Positions 1 to 5,587 of a stretch of DNA of 9,141 nt are shown here, piece after piece. The translations under genes and the position numbers were made by a program. The notes beneath the pieces are model-generated. The model saw only the letters and a list, made by a program, of their open reading frames with translations. It was not told the origin of the DNA and did no database searches. The stretch comes from DATAMF01 sp964472565. GTDB lineage: Bacteria; Chloroflexota; Anaerolineae; Aggregatilineales; Aggregatilineaceae. The stretch is from the NCBI GenBank assembly GCA_964472565.1, contig CAYYNB010000210.1, positions 1 through 9,141 on the forward strand. Reading direction: 5' to 3'. The stretch's first letter is position 1. Each line of letters starts with the position of its first letter.

Positions 1-39
1 GGGCATGTTTTTATTGTTTTCTTTTAAGTCTTTTGGCAT
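1..39 (-). CDS. Possible start of a minus-strand gene, cut by window edge
   Basis: An open minus-strand frame starts with ATG at 39-37 and runs off the left edge, giving 13 residues (MPKDLKENNKNMP). A GAGG ribosome-binding site (plus-strand cctc at 45-48) lies five bases upstream of the ATG, and a plausible promoter lies further upstream at 69-96. The visible part is rich in Lys and Asn and cannot be assigned to a family. The case rests on the ordered promoter, ribosome-binding site and start codon. Thirteen codons could be open by chance. Confidence 0.35.
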   Translation of the reverse strand, partial: MPKDLKENNKNMP

Positions 40-68
40 GCGCACCTCATCTAAAGAATAGGGATGCA

Positions 69-96
69 ATCATACCCCCCAGATGGCCTATACCAA
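69..96 (-). promoter_or_regulatory. Putative sigma-70 promoter facing the left edge
   Basis: Read on the minus strand, TTGGTA (96-91) is followed after 16 bases by TATGAT (74-69). These match the -35 and -10 consensus at 4/6 and 5/6. The expected transcription start near 62 would give a short leader containing the GAGG site before the ATG at 39. It is a consensus match by eye only. Confidence 0.33.
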
Positions 97-198
97 AACC
101 CACCACGTAGCTGATGCACCATGACCCATTTTGTTTTAACGTGTTAGGTAGAAAGTCAACCGGCGAAAAATTTTTAGAAGATATTAATAATATAAATC

Positions 199-227
199 TT
201 GAAAAACACAGCGAATAAGAGTATGAT
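199..227 (+). promoter_or_regulatory. Putative sigma-70 promoter of the sigma factor gene
   Basis: TTGAAA (199-204) and TATGAT (222-227) are separated by 17 bases, each matching consensus at 5/6. Transcription would start near 234, giving a leader of about 65 bases. A second hexamer, a perfect TATAAT at 233-238, lies just downstream without a good -35 partner and may be an alternative -10. The stretch 165-240 is very AT-rich compared with the coding DNA, which suits a strong promoter with upstream A/T contacts. If the encoded sigma factor recognises these boxes the gene could be autoregulated; that is inference. Confidence 0.45.
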
Positions 228-290
228 TAAAATATAATTTTGTGCCGAAAAGATCATTTGAAAAAGCGCGGAAAAGTTCGTCACAAGAAA

Positions 291-295
291 AGAGG
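291..295 (+). promoter_or_regulatory. Ribosome-binding site that fixes the GTG start of the sigma gene
   Basis: AGAGG lies five bases before GTG 301. An in-frame TGA at 259-261 with no intervening start codon makes GTG 301 the most upstream start possible. The next in-frame ATG (325) has no comparable Shine-Dalgarno sequence. Confidence 0.6.
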
Positions 296-300
296 CAATT

Positions 301-1356
301 GTGGTCGCTATTCAACCCGACAAAATGTTCAAGGGGGCTTCTCGCTGGAATTCCGAGCATGATCACGCCATCGCCATTGTATTGGATGAAGCCGCAGGTG
401 AGGCACCTGTCGAAACGTTAGAACCCCAGGAAGGGGGTTATGTCCCGCCCATCGATTCCGATCTGCTGCAATTCTATTTTCGGGACATTCGCCCCATTTC
501 GGAACCTATTCACGTTGACCGCGAACAGGCGTTGGCCCGGCTGGTGCAGGCCGGAAACACCGCGCAGGAACGGCTTCAGGATGTCGTCTCGGAAGAGGCC
601 GAACCTGAATTTTGTGATGTGGTCGAACTCGGTGAAGCGGCCCGCCAGGAACTGATCATGGCGAATACCCGCCTGGTCATTTCGATTGCGAAAAAGTACC
701 AGGGACGCGGGCTGCCGCTGCCCGACCTGATCCAGGAAGGCAACCTGGGCCTGATGAAAGCCGTTGATCGGTTTGATCCTGAACGCGGTGTGCGCCTGAG
801 CACCTATGCGACGTGGTGGATTCGCCAATCGATTGCCCGCGCCGCCGGGGATCGAGGCCGCACGATCCGCCTGCCCATCAACCAGGGGCAGCGCTGGGGC
901 CGTCTGCGCCGGGCCAGTGAACGGCTAGCGCAGGAACTGGGCCGCGAACCGACGTATGATGAACTGGCCGAAGAAATCGAACTGACCGCCGAACAAGTCG
1001 AAACGACGATGTTAGCGGCGCGCGAACCCGTCCAACTGGATGAACTCATCGGGGATGAAGAAAACCGTCCGCGCGCCGATCTGGTGGCCGATAAGGAAAG
1101 CGAATTGCCCGAAGAAGCCGCCGCCCGCCAACTTTTAATCGAATCGATCAGCTTTCTGCTGGGCGCACTGCCCCCGCGTGAGGCGCGGATCATCCGGCTG
1201 CGCTTTGGCCTGGAAGACGGCGACAATCACAGTATGTCGCAGATCGGCCAACTGATGGGCTACAGCCGGGAACGGATTCGCCAGTTGCAGCATGCCGCGC
1301 TGAGCAAACTACGCCAGATGCAGGATGACTACGGCCTGGGCGAATATCTCGAATAA
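301..1356 (+). CDS. RNA polymerase sigma factor, sigma-70 family (RpoD/SigA-like)
   Basis: This sigma factor (351 aa) binds core RNA polymerase and directs it to -35/-10 promoters. Region 1.2 covers about residues 49-90. Region 2 covers about 117-191, with the core-binding and -10-recognition helices (NLGLMKAVDRFD, STYATWWIRQSIARA). Region 3 is about 200-258. Region 4 is about 284-342, with the -35 recognition helix YSRERIRQLQ. The first 45 or so residues are variable and region 1.1 is absent, so it could be a short primary sigma factor or a group 2 alternative one. Residues 90-115 form a small acidic insert between regions 1.2 and 2. The usual RQIE after the helix-turn-helix is RQLQ here. 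Translation starts at GTG. A strong terminator follows directly, so the gene is monocistronic. The family is certain; the group 1 or 2 assignment is open. Confidence 0.95.
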   Translation: MVAIQPDKMFKGASRWNSEHDHAIAIVLDEAAGEAPVETLEPQEGGYVPPIDSDLLQFYFRDIRPISEPIHVDREQALARLVQAGNTAQERLQDVVSEEAEPEFCDVVELGEAARQELIMANTRLVISIAKKYQGRGLPLPDLIQEGNLGLMKAVDRFDPERGVRLSTYATWWIRQSIARAAGDRGRTIRLPINQGQRWGRLRRASERLAQELGREPTYDELAEEIELTAEQVETTMLAAREPVQLDELIGDEENRPRADLVADKESELPEEAAARQLLIESISFLLGALPPREARIIRLRFGLEDGDNHSMSQIGQLMGYSRERIRQLQHAALSKLRQMQDDYGLGEYLE

Positions 1357-1370
1357 GTGAACCTCTCCCG

Positions 1371-1418
1371 AACGCCAATTGACCGGACACTCCCCCTGAG
1401 CTGGTCAATTGGCGTTTT
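1371..1418 (+). terminator. Rho-independent terminator of the sigma gene
   Basis: A perfect 14-bp inverted repeat (AACGCCAATTGACC at 1371-1384 and its complement at 1403-1416) has an 18-base loop and runs into TTTT (1415-1418). It begins 14 bases after the sigma stop codon. The large loop is unusual, but stem length and U-tract make termination very likely. Confidence 0.85.
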
Positions 1419-1426
1419 GTCCCCTC

Positions 1427-1456
1427 TTTACTTTTTTCATAAAATGGCGCAATAAT
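1427..1456 (+). promoter_or_regulatory. Putative promoter of the metallopeptidase-inhibitor unit
   Basis: TTTACT (1427-1432) and AATAAT (1451-1456) are spaced by 18 bases and match consensus at 4/6 and 5/6. They sit between the sigma-gene terminator and the peptidase start. Transcription would begin near 1463, with a leader of about 34 bases carrying the AAAGGA site (1482-1487). Confidence 0.35.
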
Positions 1457-1496
1457 TCAGATAACCGTTTCCAATACCCAGAAAGGAAACACGTCC

Positions 1497-2627
1497 ATGT
1501 CGGCTGCACACTCCATTTTCTGCATCCTCCCCCCTCACATGCTGCGCGAAATTGCCGAACGAGGTACGCCCGAACAGCGTGCCCGTGCGCTCCAAACCTT
1601 CAATCAGGCCGCCCAGCTTCGCGGCCAGCGGGTCGCGCTCATGGGGATGACTCCGCTGGCGACCCGTATCGCTGCCCCCACCAAAACCCGCACCGTCTAT
1701 TCGGCGGACAATGGCCGCCACCTGCCGGGGCGCAAGGTGCGCAGTGAAGGCCAGGCCCCGTCCGGCGATCCGGCAGTGGATGAAGCCTATGATGGCGCAG
1801 GCGCAACCTATGATCTTTACCAGCAAATTTATAGCCGGAACTCGATTGACAACGAAGGCATGGAACTGATCTCCACCGTTCACTATGACCAGGGTTATGA
1901 TAATGCCATGTGGGACGGCGAGCAGATGATCTATGGCGACGGTGACGAAGACCTGCCCGTTGATGAACGCCTGTTCAACCGCTTCACGATTGCGCTGGAC
2001 ATCATCGGCCACGAAATGACACACGGCGTCACGCAGTTTGAAGCCAAACTTGTCTATGCCGGGCAGTCAGGGGCGCTCAACGAGTCCTTCTCCGATGTGT
2101 TTGGCGTGCTGGTCAAGCAGTATCAACTCCACCAGACCGCGCAGGACGCCGACTGGATTATTGGCAGCGGCCTGTTTACCCCGCATGTCAATGGGGTGGG
2201 CATCCGCTCGATGAAAGCCCCCGGCACCGCCTATAATGATCCGGTCCTGGGCAAAGACCCGCAGCCCGCCCACATGGATCAGTATCAGAATGTGCCCTAT
2301 GATAACGGCGGGGTCCATATCAATTCGGGCATTCCCAACCACGCGTTTTACATCACCGCGCGTGAAATCGGCGGGTTTGCCTGGGAAAAAGCGGGGCGGA
2401 TCTGGTACAACGCCCTGTGCGACAAACTCGCGGCTCTCTCAGATTTCCAGGCTGCGGCCAACGCGACCTACACCGCTGCGGGTGAACTCTTTGGTGCGAA
2501 CAGCCTTGAACAGCAGGCGGTGCGCACGGGGTGGGCCGCAGTCGGCATTACCGTCGGCGCGATCTCGCCCACCGATGGCTGTGCTTCCATTCTTAACCCG
2601 GTGCTTCGTCTGTTCCGCCAGACGTAG
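1497..2627 (+). CDS. M4 (thermolysin) family zinc metallopeptidase, protealysin-like
   Basis: This is a neutral zinc endopeptidase of 376 aa. The HEXXH motif is HEMTH at 172-176, with His172 and His176 binding zinc and Glu173 catalytic. The third zinc ligand is Glu196 in GALNESFSD. Tyr187, Asp269 and His274 (DNGGVHINSG) correspond to thermolysin Tyr157, Asp226 and His231, so all key residues are present. There is no signal peptide and no long FTP/PepSY propeptide. Instead, residues 9-20 (CILPPHMLREIA) resemble the short protealysin-type propeptide with its Pro-Pro motif, and the mature domain probably begins near residue 55-65. The sequence around 240-262 (KAPGTAYNDPVLGKDPQPA) is also typical of that subfamily. 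The protein therefore probably starts in the cytoplasm or leaves by a non-Sec route. ATG 1497 is supported by AAAGGA nine bases upstream and by the propeptide match. The next gene is its likely inhibitor. About 20 residues extend past the usual C-terminus. Confidence 0.95.
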   Translation: MSAAHSIFCILPPHMLREIAERGTPEQRARALQTFNQAAQLRGQRVALMGMTPLATRIAAPTKTRTVYSADNGRHLPGRKVRSEGQAPSGDPAVDEAYDGAGATYDLYQQIYSRNSIDNEGMELISTVHYDQGYDNAMWDGEQMIYGDGDEDLPVDERLFNRFTIALDIIGHEMTHGVTQFEAKLVYAGQSGALNESFSDVFGVLVKQYQLHQTAQDADWIIGSGLFTPHVNGVGIRSMKAPGTAYNDPVLGKDPQPAHMDQYQNVPYDNGGVHINSGIPNHAFYITAREIGGFAWEKAGRIWYNALCDKLAALSDFQAAANATYTAAGELFGANSLEQQAVRTGWAAVGITVGAISPTDGCASILNPVLRLFRQT

Positions 2628-2631
2628 GAGG
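2626..2631 (+). promoter_or_regulatory. Ribosome-binding site overlapping the peptidase stop codon
   Basis: AGGAGG overlaps the last two bases of the TAG stop of the peptidase gene. It lies six bases from ATG 2638 and three from ATG 2635. The spacing favours 2638 as the start of the small gene, and the overlap points to translational coupling. Confidence 0.6.
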
Positions 2632-2637
2632 ATCATG

Positions 2638-2937
2638 ATGCTTATTCATTTTGAACGCAGCGGCGGTTTTATGGGCGCACACCTCACCGCCGACATCGAC
2701 AGCAGCCGGTTGGACTCCGACGAAGCCCACCGTCTGGTGGGCCTGATCCAGGATGCCGATTTTTTCGCGCTGCCCGCCAATTTTACCGAAGTCGAAGGAG
2801 CCGCCGACCAGTTCCAATATCTGATCACGATCACCGACGGCTCCGCCGAACACACCGTTCAGGTCAGCGACAGTTCCGCCCCGGACACGCTGCGGCCCCT
2901 GCTGCGCCGCCTGACTCGGCTCGCACGGGAGCAATAG
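2638..2937 (+). CDS. Emfourin-like protein, predicted inhibitor of the adjacent M4 peptidase
   Basis: The product is a small soluble protein of 99 aa (100 if the ATG at 2635 is used). From the start it reads FERSGGF (residues 5-11), an acidic helix-like stretch (21-40), DFFALP (41-46), Tyr61 with ITITDG (63-68) and HTV (72-74), then a basic C-terminal helix. This order, the length and the position directly behind a protealysin-type gene match emfourin, the protein inhibitor of protealysin described in Serratia. The gap to the peptidase stop is ten bases, so both are almost certainly on one mRNA. The expected role is to block the peptidase inside the cell before release. The family match is from memory of motif pattern and context, not from an alignment; inhibition here is inference. 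Confidence 0.75.
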   Translation: MLIHFERSGGFMGAHLTADIDSSRLDSDEAHRLVGLIQDADFFALPANFTEVEGAADQFQYLITITDGSAEHTVQVSDSSAPDTLRPLLRRLTRLAREQ

Positions 2938-2973
2938 GCGAAATAGGCCAGGAGGATTTTTCCCTCTCCAAAA

Positions 2974-3003
2974 TTATTCCCTTCCGCGACAATACGGTAT
3001 AGT
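2974..3003 (+). promoter_or_regulatory. Weak putative promoter of the acyltransferase-FHA-phosphatase cluster
   Basis: TATAGT (2998-3003) matches the -10 consensus at 5/6. A poor -35 candidate, TTATTC (2974-2979), lies 18 bases upstream. It falls in the 104-base gap after the inhibitor gene, where a promoter for the next cluster would be expected. A GGAAGG ribosome-binding site (3031-3036) precedes the ATG at 3042. Confidence 0.3.
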
Positions 3004-3041
3004 GAAGGGTTGGCACTCTTCAAGGTAAGCGGAAGGCAAGC

Positions 3042-4142
3042 ATGGCGAAGCGGATTCGGAATTATCGGCGGCGCTGGTTGATCCGGGCTGTCGTACGGCT
3101 ATTTCAATTCTTATTCACCCGCACCAAAGTGACTGGCAAACAGTATATCCCTAAACAAGGCCCCTACATCGCCGTCGGCAATCATGTTGCGGCGATTGAG
3201 GTCGTGTTGATGGTGGCGAATTTACCTCATATTTCGGAACTGATCGGCAATGGGGATGTGCCGCTCGATCCGACCTATGGGTTTATGGCGAACTGGTACC
3301 AGTTTATCCCGATCAAACGCGGCTCGGTAGACCGCCAGGCGCTCGAAGCGGCGCGGCAGGTGCTCGAAGATGGTAATGTGCTGGTGGTCTTTCCCGAAGG
3401 CGGCATCTGGGAACACGATGCCAAGTCGGCCCGGCCCGGCGTGGCATGGCTCAGCCAGCAGACCGGCGCGCCGATTTTGCCCGTCGGCTTCGGCGGGATC
3501 AAAGGCGCGTTGAACAAAGCCTATCACCTCAAGCGCCCGCGGATGATCATGAACATCGGCCCGCTGATGCCGCCCGTCCCCCAACCAACATCGCCGCGCG
3601 AACGCCGCCAGGTGCTCGAAGCGGCCAGCAGCGACATCATGCAGCGCATTCGCGCCCTGGTGCCATCCGAAAATGGTGCAAAACCAACGAAACCGGTTGA
3701 AGAACACTACGCGCTCCGGCTGGACATTACCGCCCCCGATGGATCCGCCGTGAGCCTGCCCGACGATCTCGCCATTCCGCATGGCGACGACGTGTCGTTT
3801 TATTTCCACCGCCAACTGCTGCTGGAAGTGGTCTACCGCAACTACAAACTCACCGGGGCCAGGCCGTTAGCCGACTTCCCGACGCTGCGCGACCCGGTCC
3901 AACTGGGGGATGCGCTGGAAGTGGCGCTCGATTTTTACACGCGCGAACCGGCCTTTCTCGGCTACCGGCTGACGTATCCGCGCGCCGAACGAGTCGTCCA
4001 GGGGCTGCGCGGCCTGCATCAGGCGCTGGCCTGGGCCGCCGGACGTAAATACCAGGTGCATATTATCCCAGAACGTACTATAATGCAGGAAGGGGAAGTA
4101 GCGGAAATACAAACAGAACCAACCGTGCGGCGGGAATACTAG
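3042..4142 (+). CDS. PlsC-like lysophospholipid acyltransferase family protein with extra C-terminal domain
   Basis: The N-terminal 210 residues have the LPLAT/PlsC motifs in order. Block I is VGNHVAAIEV (45-54), block II is FIPIKRGSVDR (88-98), block III is VVFPEGG (115-121), and block IV is PILPVGFGG (144-152). Such enzymes move an acyl chain from acyl-ACP or acyl-CoA to a lysophospholipid or glycerol phosphate at the inner membrane. The residues before block I (1-33) are basic and partly hydrophobic, suiting membrane association. In block I the usual HX4D is HX4E: His48 is present but position 53 is Glu (codon GAG, 3198-3200). Residues of about 215-366 form a further domain that I do not recognise; it has no clear transmembrane segment. 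The total of 366 aa exceeds the usual 200-270. GGAAGG lies five bases before the ATG. The FHA gene starts ten bases after the stop. The substrate cannot be told. Confidence 0.85.
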   Translation: MAKRIRNYRRRWLIRAVVRLFQFLFTRTKVTGKQYIPKQGPYIAVGNHVAAIEVVLMVANLPHISELIGNGDVPLDPTYGFMANWYQFIPIKRGSVDRQALEAARQVLEDGNVLVVFPEGGIWEHDAKSARPGVAWLSQQTGAPILPVGFGGIKGALNKAYHLKRPRMIMNIGPLMPPVPQPTSPRERRQVLEAASSDIMQRIRALVPSENGAKPTKPVEEHYALRLDITAPDGSAVSLPDDLAIPHGDDVSFYFHRQLLLEVVYRNYKLTGARPLADFPTLRDPVQLGDALEVALDFYTREPAFLGYRLTYPRAERVVQGLRGLHQALAWAAGRKYQVHIIPERTIMQEGEVAEIQTEPTVRREY

Positions 4143-4152
4143 GGGGTATTCT

Positions 4153-4668
4153 ATGTCAGAGCAACTCTGCTCCAATTGTAATAAAAGTAATCCAATAGGC
4201 TCAACCTATTGCTACTCCTGCGGGCATATTCTCCCCGCAGGCATGAAAGTGCTGGCGACACAGCACTTAGGCGAAGATGAACGGAATCTGCGCCCCCAGT
4301 TACGCTGGGGAACGGCTTACTTCGGTGAACAAACTTTTCTCCGGATTCATGTCAGCCATACCGCTCAGTTGATCGAAACGCGCTTCGATACGGAATGTAT
4401 TCTGGGGCGCGTCAGCGAAGACGACGTGGCAACCGTTGACCTTTCGCCGTTTAATGCCATCGAAATGGGTGTCTCGCGCCGCCATGCCAAACTCACTCGC
4501 CAGAGTGCCACGATTATGGTGCAGGACCTGGACAGCGTGAACGGCACCTATCTCAATGGCGAAAAACTGCTGCCTTTTCAGGCCCGCGTGCTGCGCAACG
4601 AAGACGAAATTCAGTTGGGGCATATGCAGCTTCGTATCTCGTTTTTGCGTGCGCCGGGCCGACCATAA
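4153..4668 (+). CDS. Zinc-ribbon and FHA domain protein
   Basis: This is a 171-aa protein with two parts. A short N-terminal zinc ribbon has cysteines 6, 9, 20 and 23 in a CX2C-X10-CX2C arrangement. After a linker, an FHA domain covers about residues 75-165 with the conserved phosphothreonine-binding elements Gly85-Arg86, Ser108-Arg-Arg-His111, Asn130-Gly-Thr132 and Asn135-Gly136. FHA domains dock onto phosphothreonine peptides made by Ser/Thr kinases, so the protein is probably a cytoplasmic adaptor in a kinase/phosphatase signalling route. No transmembrane helix is seen. AGGGGG at 4141-4146 overlaps the stop codon of the preceding gene and lies six bases from the ATG, which suggests coupled translation. 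The phosphatase gene follows after 17 bases. The partner protein is unknown. Confidence 0.9.
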   Translation: MSEQLCSNCNKSNPIGSTYCYSCGHILPAGMKVLATQHLGEDERNLRPQLRWGTAYFGEQTFLRIHVSHTAQLIETRFDTECILGRVSEDDVATVDLSPFNAIEMGVSRRHAKLTRQSATIMVQDLDSVNGTYLNGEKLLPFQARVLRNEDEIQLGHMQLRISFLRAPGRP

Positions 4669-4685
4669 GCTTTCAGGAAAGATCA

Positions 4686-5426
4686 ATGTTTCAACGAGTT
4701 ATCACATTCGAACAGTGTACCAACTTCCGCGACATCGGCGGGTATCCGACCCGCGATGGGGGACAAACTCAAACCGGTTTAATCTATCGTTCCAGCGCGC
4801 TGAATCGCCTCACGCCGGCGGATCAGGCGCTGCTCGAAACCTTAGACATCCGCACGGCGTTCGACCTGCGGCTGGATGACGACCTGCGTCAGGATGGCCC
4901 GGATCAGCCGGGGCCAGGGGTGAAAGTGATCCGCGCCCCCACCACCCTGATCGAAGAGAGTCTGTGGCAGTCGCTGCTGGGCAACGGCAAAAACTTCCGG
5001 TTTGTCGATTGTTATATTTCGTCGCTGGCACCCCGCGCCGCCTACCATGCTGATCTGCTGCGCCAGATCATCGCGCACCTCGATCACGCCGTCGTCATTC
5101 ACTGCTCGGCGGGCAAAGATCGCACCGGGGTAGCGATTGCGCTGCTGCTGCGGCTGGCGGGCGTCGTGGACTCGGCTATCATCGACGATTACGCGCTGAC
5201 GGAAAAACTGCTGGCCGATCTCTATACCTATTTTCACACCGCGTTTCTCCGCCAGGGCATGCCCGCCCCTATCGCGGAGGAGATTCTCGCCAGCCATCCC
5301 GACACGATCCGGGGCACGCTGGCCTATCTCGATCAAACTTTTGGCTCGGTGGAAAACTACTTCATCCAGGGTGGATCGACTCCCGCCGAAATTGACGAGT
5401 TCCGCGCCCGGTTTGTCACGCGCTAA
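4686..5426 (+). CDS. Tyrosine/dual-specificity protein phosphatase (Y_phosphatase3 type)
   Basis: This 246-aa cysteine-dependent phosphatase has the signature P-loop HCSAGKDRTG at 139-148. Cys140 is the nucleophile and Arg146 binds phosphate (CX5R). The N-terminal NFRDIGGY (13-20) and the RSSAL (35-39) and FDLR (59-62) motifs are typical of the bacterial family related to mycobacterial PtpB and other PF13350 members. These act on phosphotyrosine, phosphoserine/threonine or in some cases phosphoinositides. No signal peptide is visible, so a cytoplasmic location is likely. AGGAAAG (4675-4681) precedes ATG 4686. The gene is last in a tight cluster with the FHA and acyltransferase genes, so it may act in the same phospho-signalling or membrane-lipid process. 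The family is secure; the physiological substrate is unknown. Confidence 0.92.
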   Translation: MFQRVITFEQCTNFRDIGGYPTRDGGQTQTGLIYRSSALNRLTPADQALLETLDIRTAFDLRLDDDLRQDGPDQPGPGVKVIRAPTTLIEESLWQSLLGNGKNFRFVDCYISSLAPRAAYHADLLRQIIAHLDHAVVIHCSAGKDRTGVAIALLLRLAGVVDSAIIDDYALTEKLLADLYTYFHTAFLRQGMPAPIAEEILASHPDTIRGTLAYLDQTFGSVENYFIQGGSTPAEIDEFRARFVTR

Positions 5427-5480
5427 AGCAGCGCTTGACCCGATGCCTAAGGCCAATCATCCCATTCATCCGGTTTGACT

Positions 5481-5516
5481 CCCCTTCCCTGAGGGAAGGG
5501 GTAAGGGGGGATGGGG
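5481..5516. repeat. Palindromic interspersed repeat element (first copy)
   Basis: CCCCTTCCC (5481-5489) and GGGAAGGGG (5493-5501) form a perfect 9-bp stem with a three-base loop. A G-rich tail at 5504-5516 contains GGGGGATGGGGT. A related hairpin with a similar tail lies at 9098-9140. No U-tract follows on either strand, so it is not a classic terminator. It sits between two convergent genes. Such elements are common in intergenic DNA of Chloroflexota, as I recall. Confidence 0.6.
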
Positions 5517-5539
5517 TAAAGAAAATCTTGGCGCAGCCT

Positions 5540-5577
5540 AAAATAACAACAGCCCGGTGAACCACTGGGCTGTTGTT
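5540..5577 (-). terminator. Rho-independent terminator of der
   Basis: An 11-bp perfect inverted repeat (AACAACAGCCC at 5545-5555, complement at 5567-5577) extends inward by four more pairs, one of them G-T, to a three-base loop. On the minus strand the stem begins ten bases after the der stop codon and is followed by ATTTTAG, a U-rich tail. On the plus strand the tail is weaker, but the same hairpin could also stop transcripts from the phosphatase side. Confidence 0.8.
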
Positions 5578-5587
5578 GTGCTGGCGT

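Noticed and set aside
1437..2024. Minus-strand open frame of 195 codons within the peptidase gene
   Set aside because: It overlaps a confidently assigned M4 peptidase, and its composition is that of a shadow frame.
2948..2970. GGAGGATTTTTCCCTC hairpin as a terminator after the inhibitor gene
   Set aside because: Only about four or five pairs can form and no U-tract follows.
3222..3815. Minus-strand open frame of 197 codons within the acyltransferase gene
   Set aside because: It lies opposite conserved acyltransferase motifs and has no recognisable domain.
4079..4084. Perfect TATAAT near the end of the acyltransferase gene, 68 bases before the FHA gene
   Set aside because: No -35 hexamer at suitable spacing, and it lies in coding sequence within a tightly spaced cluster; an internal promoter is possible but unsupported.
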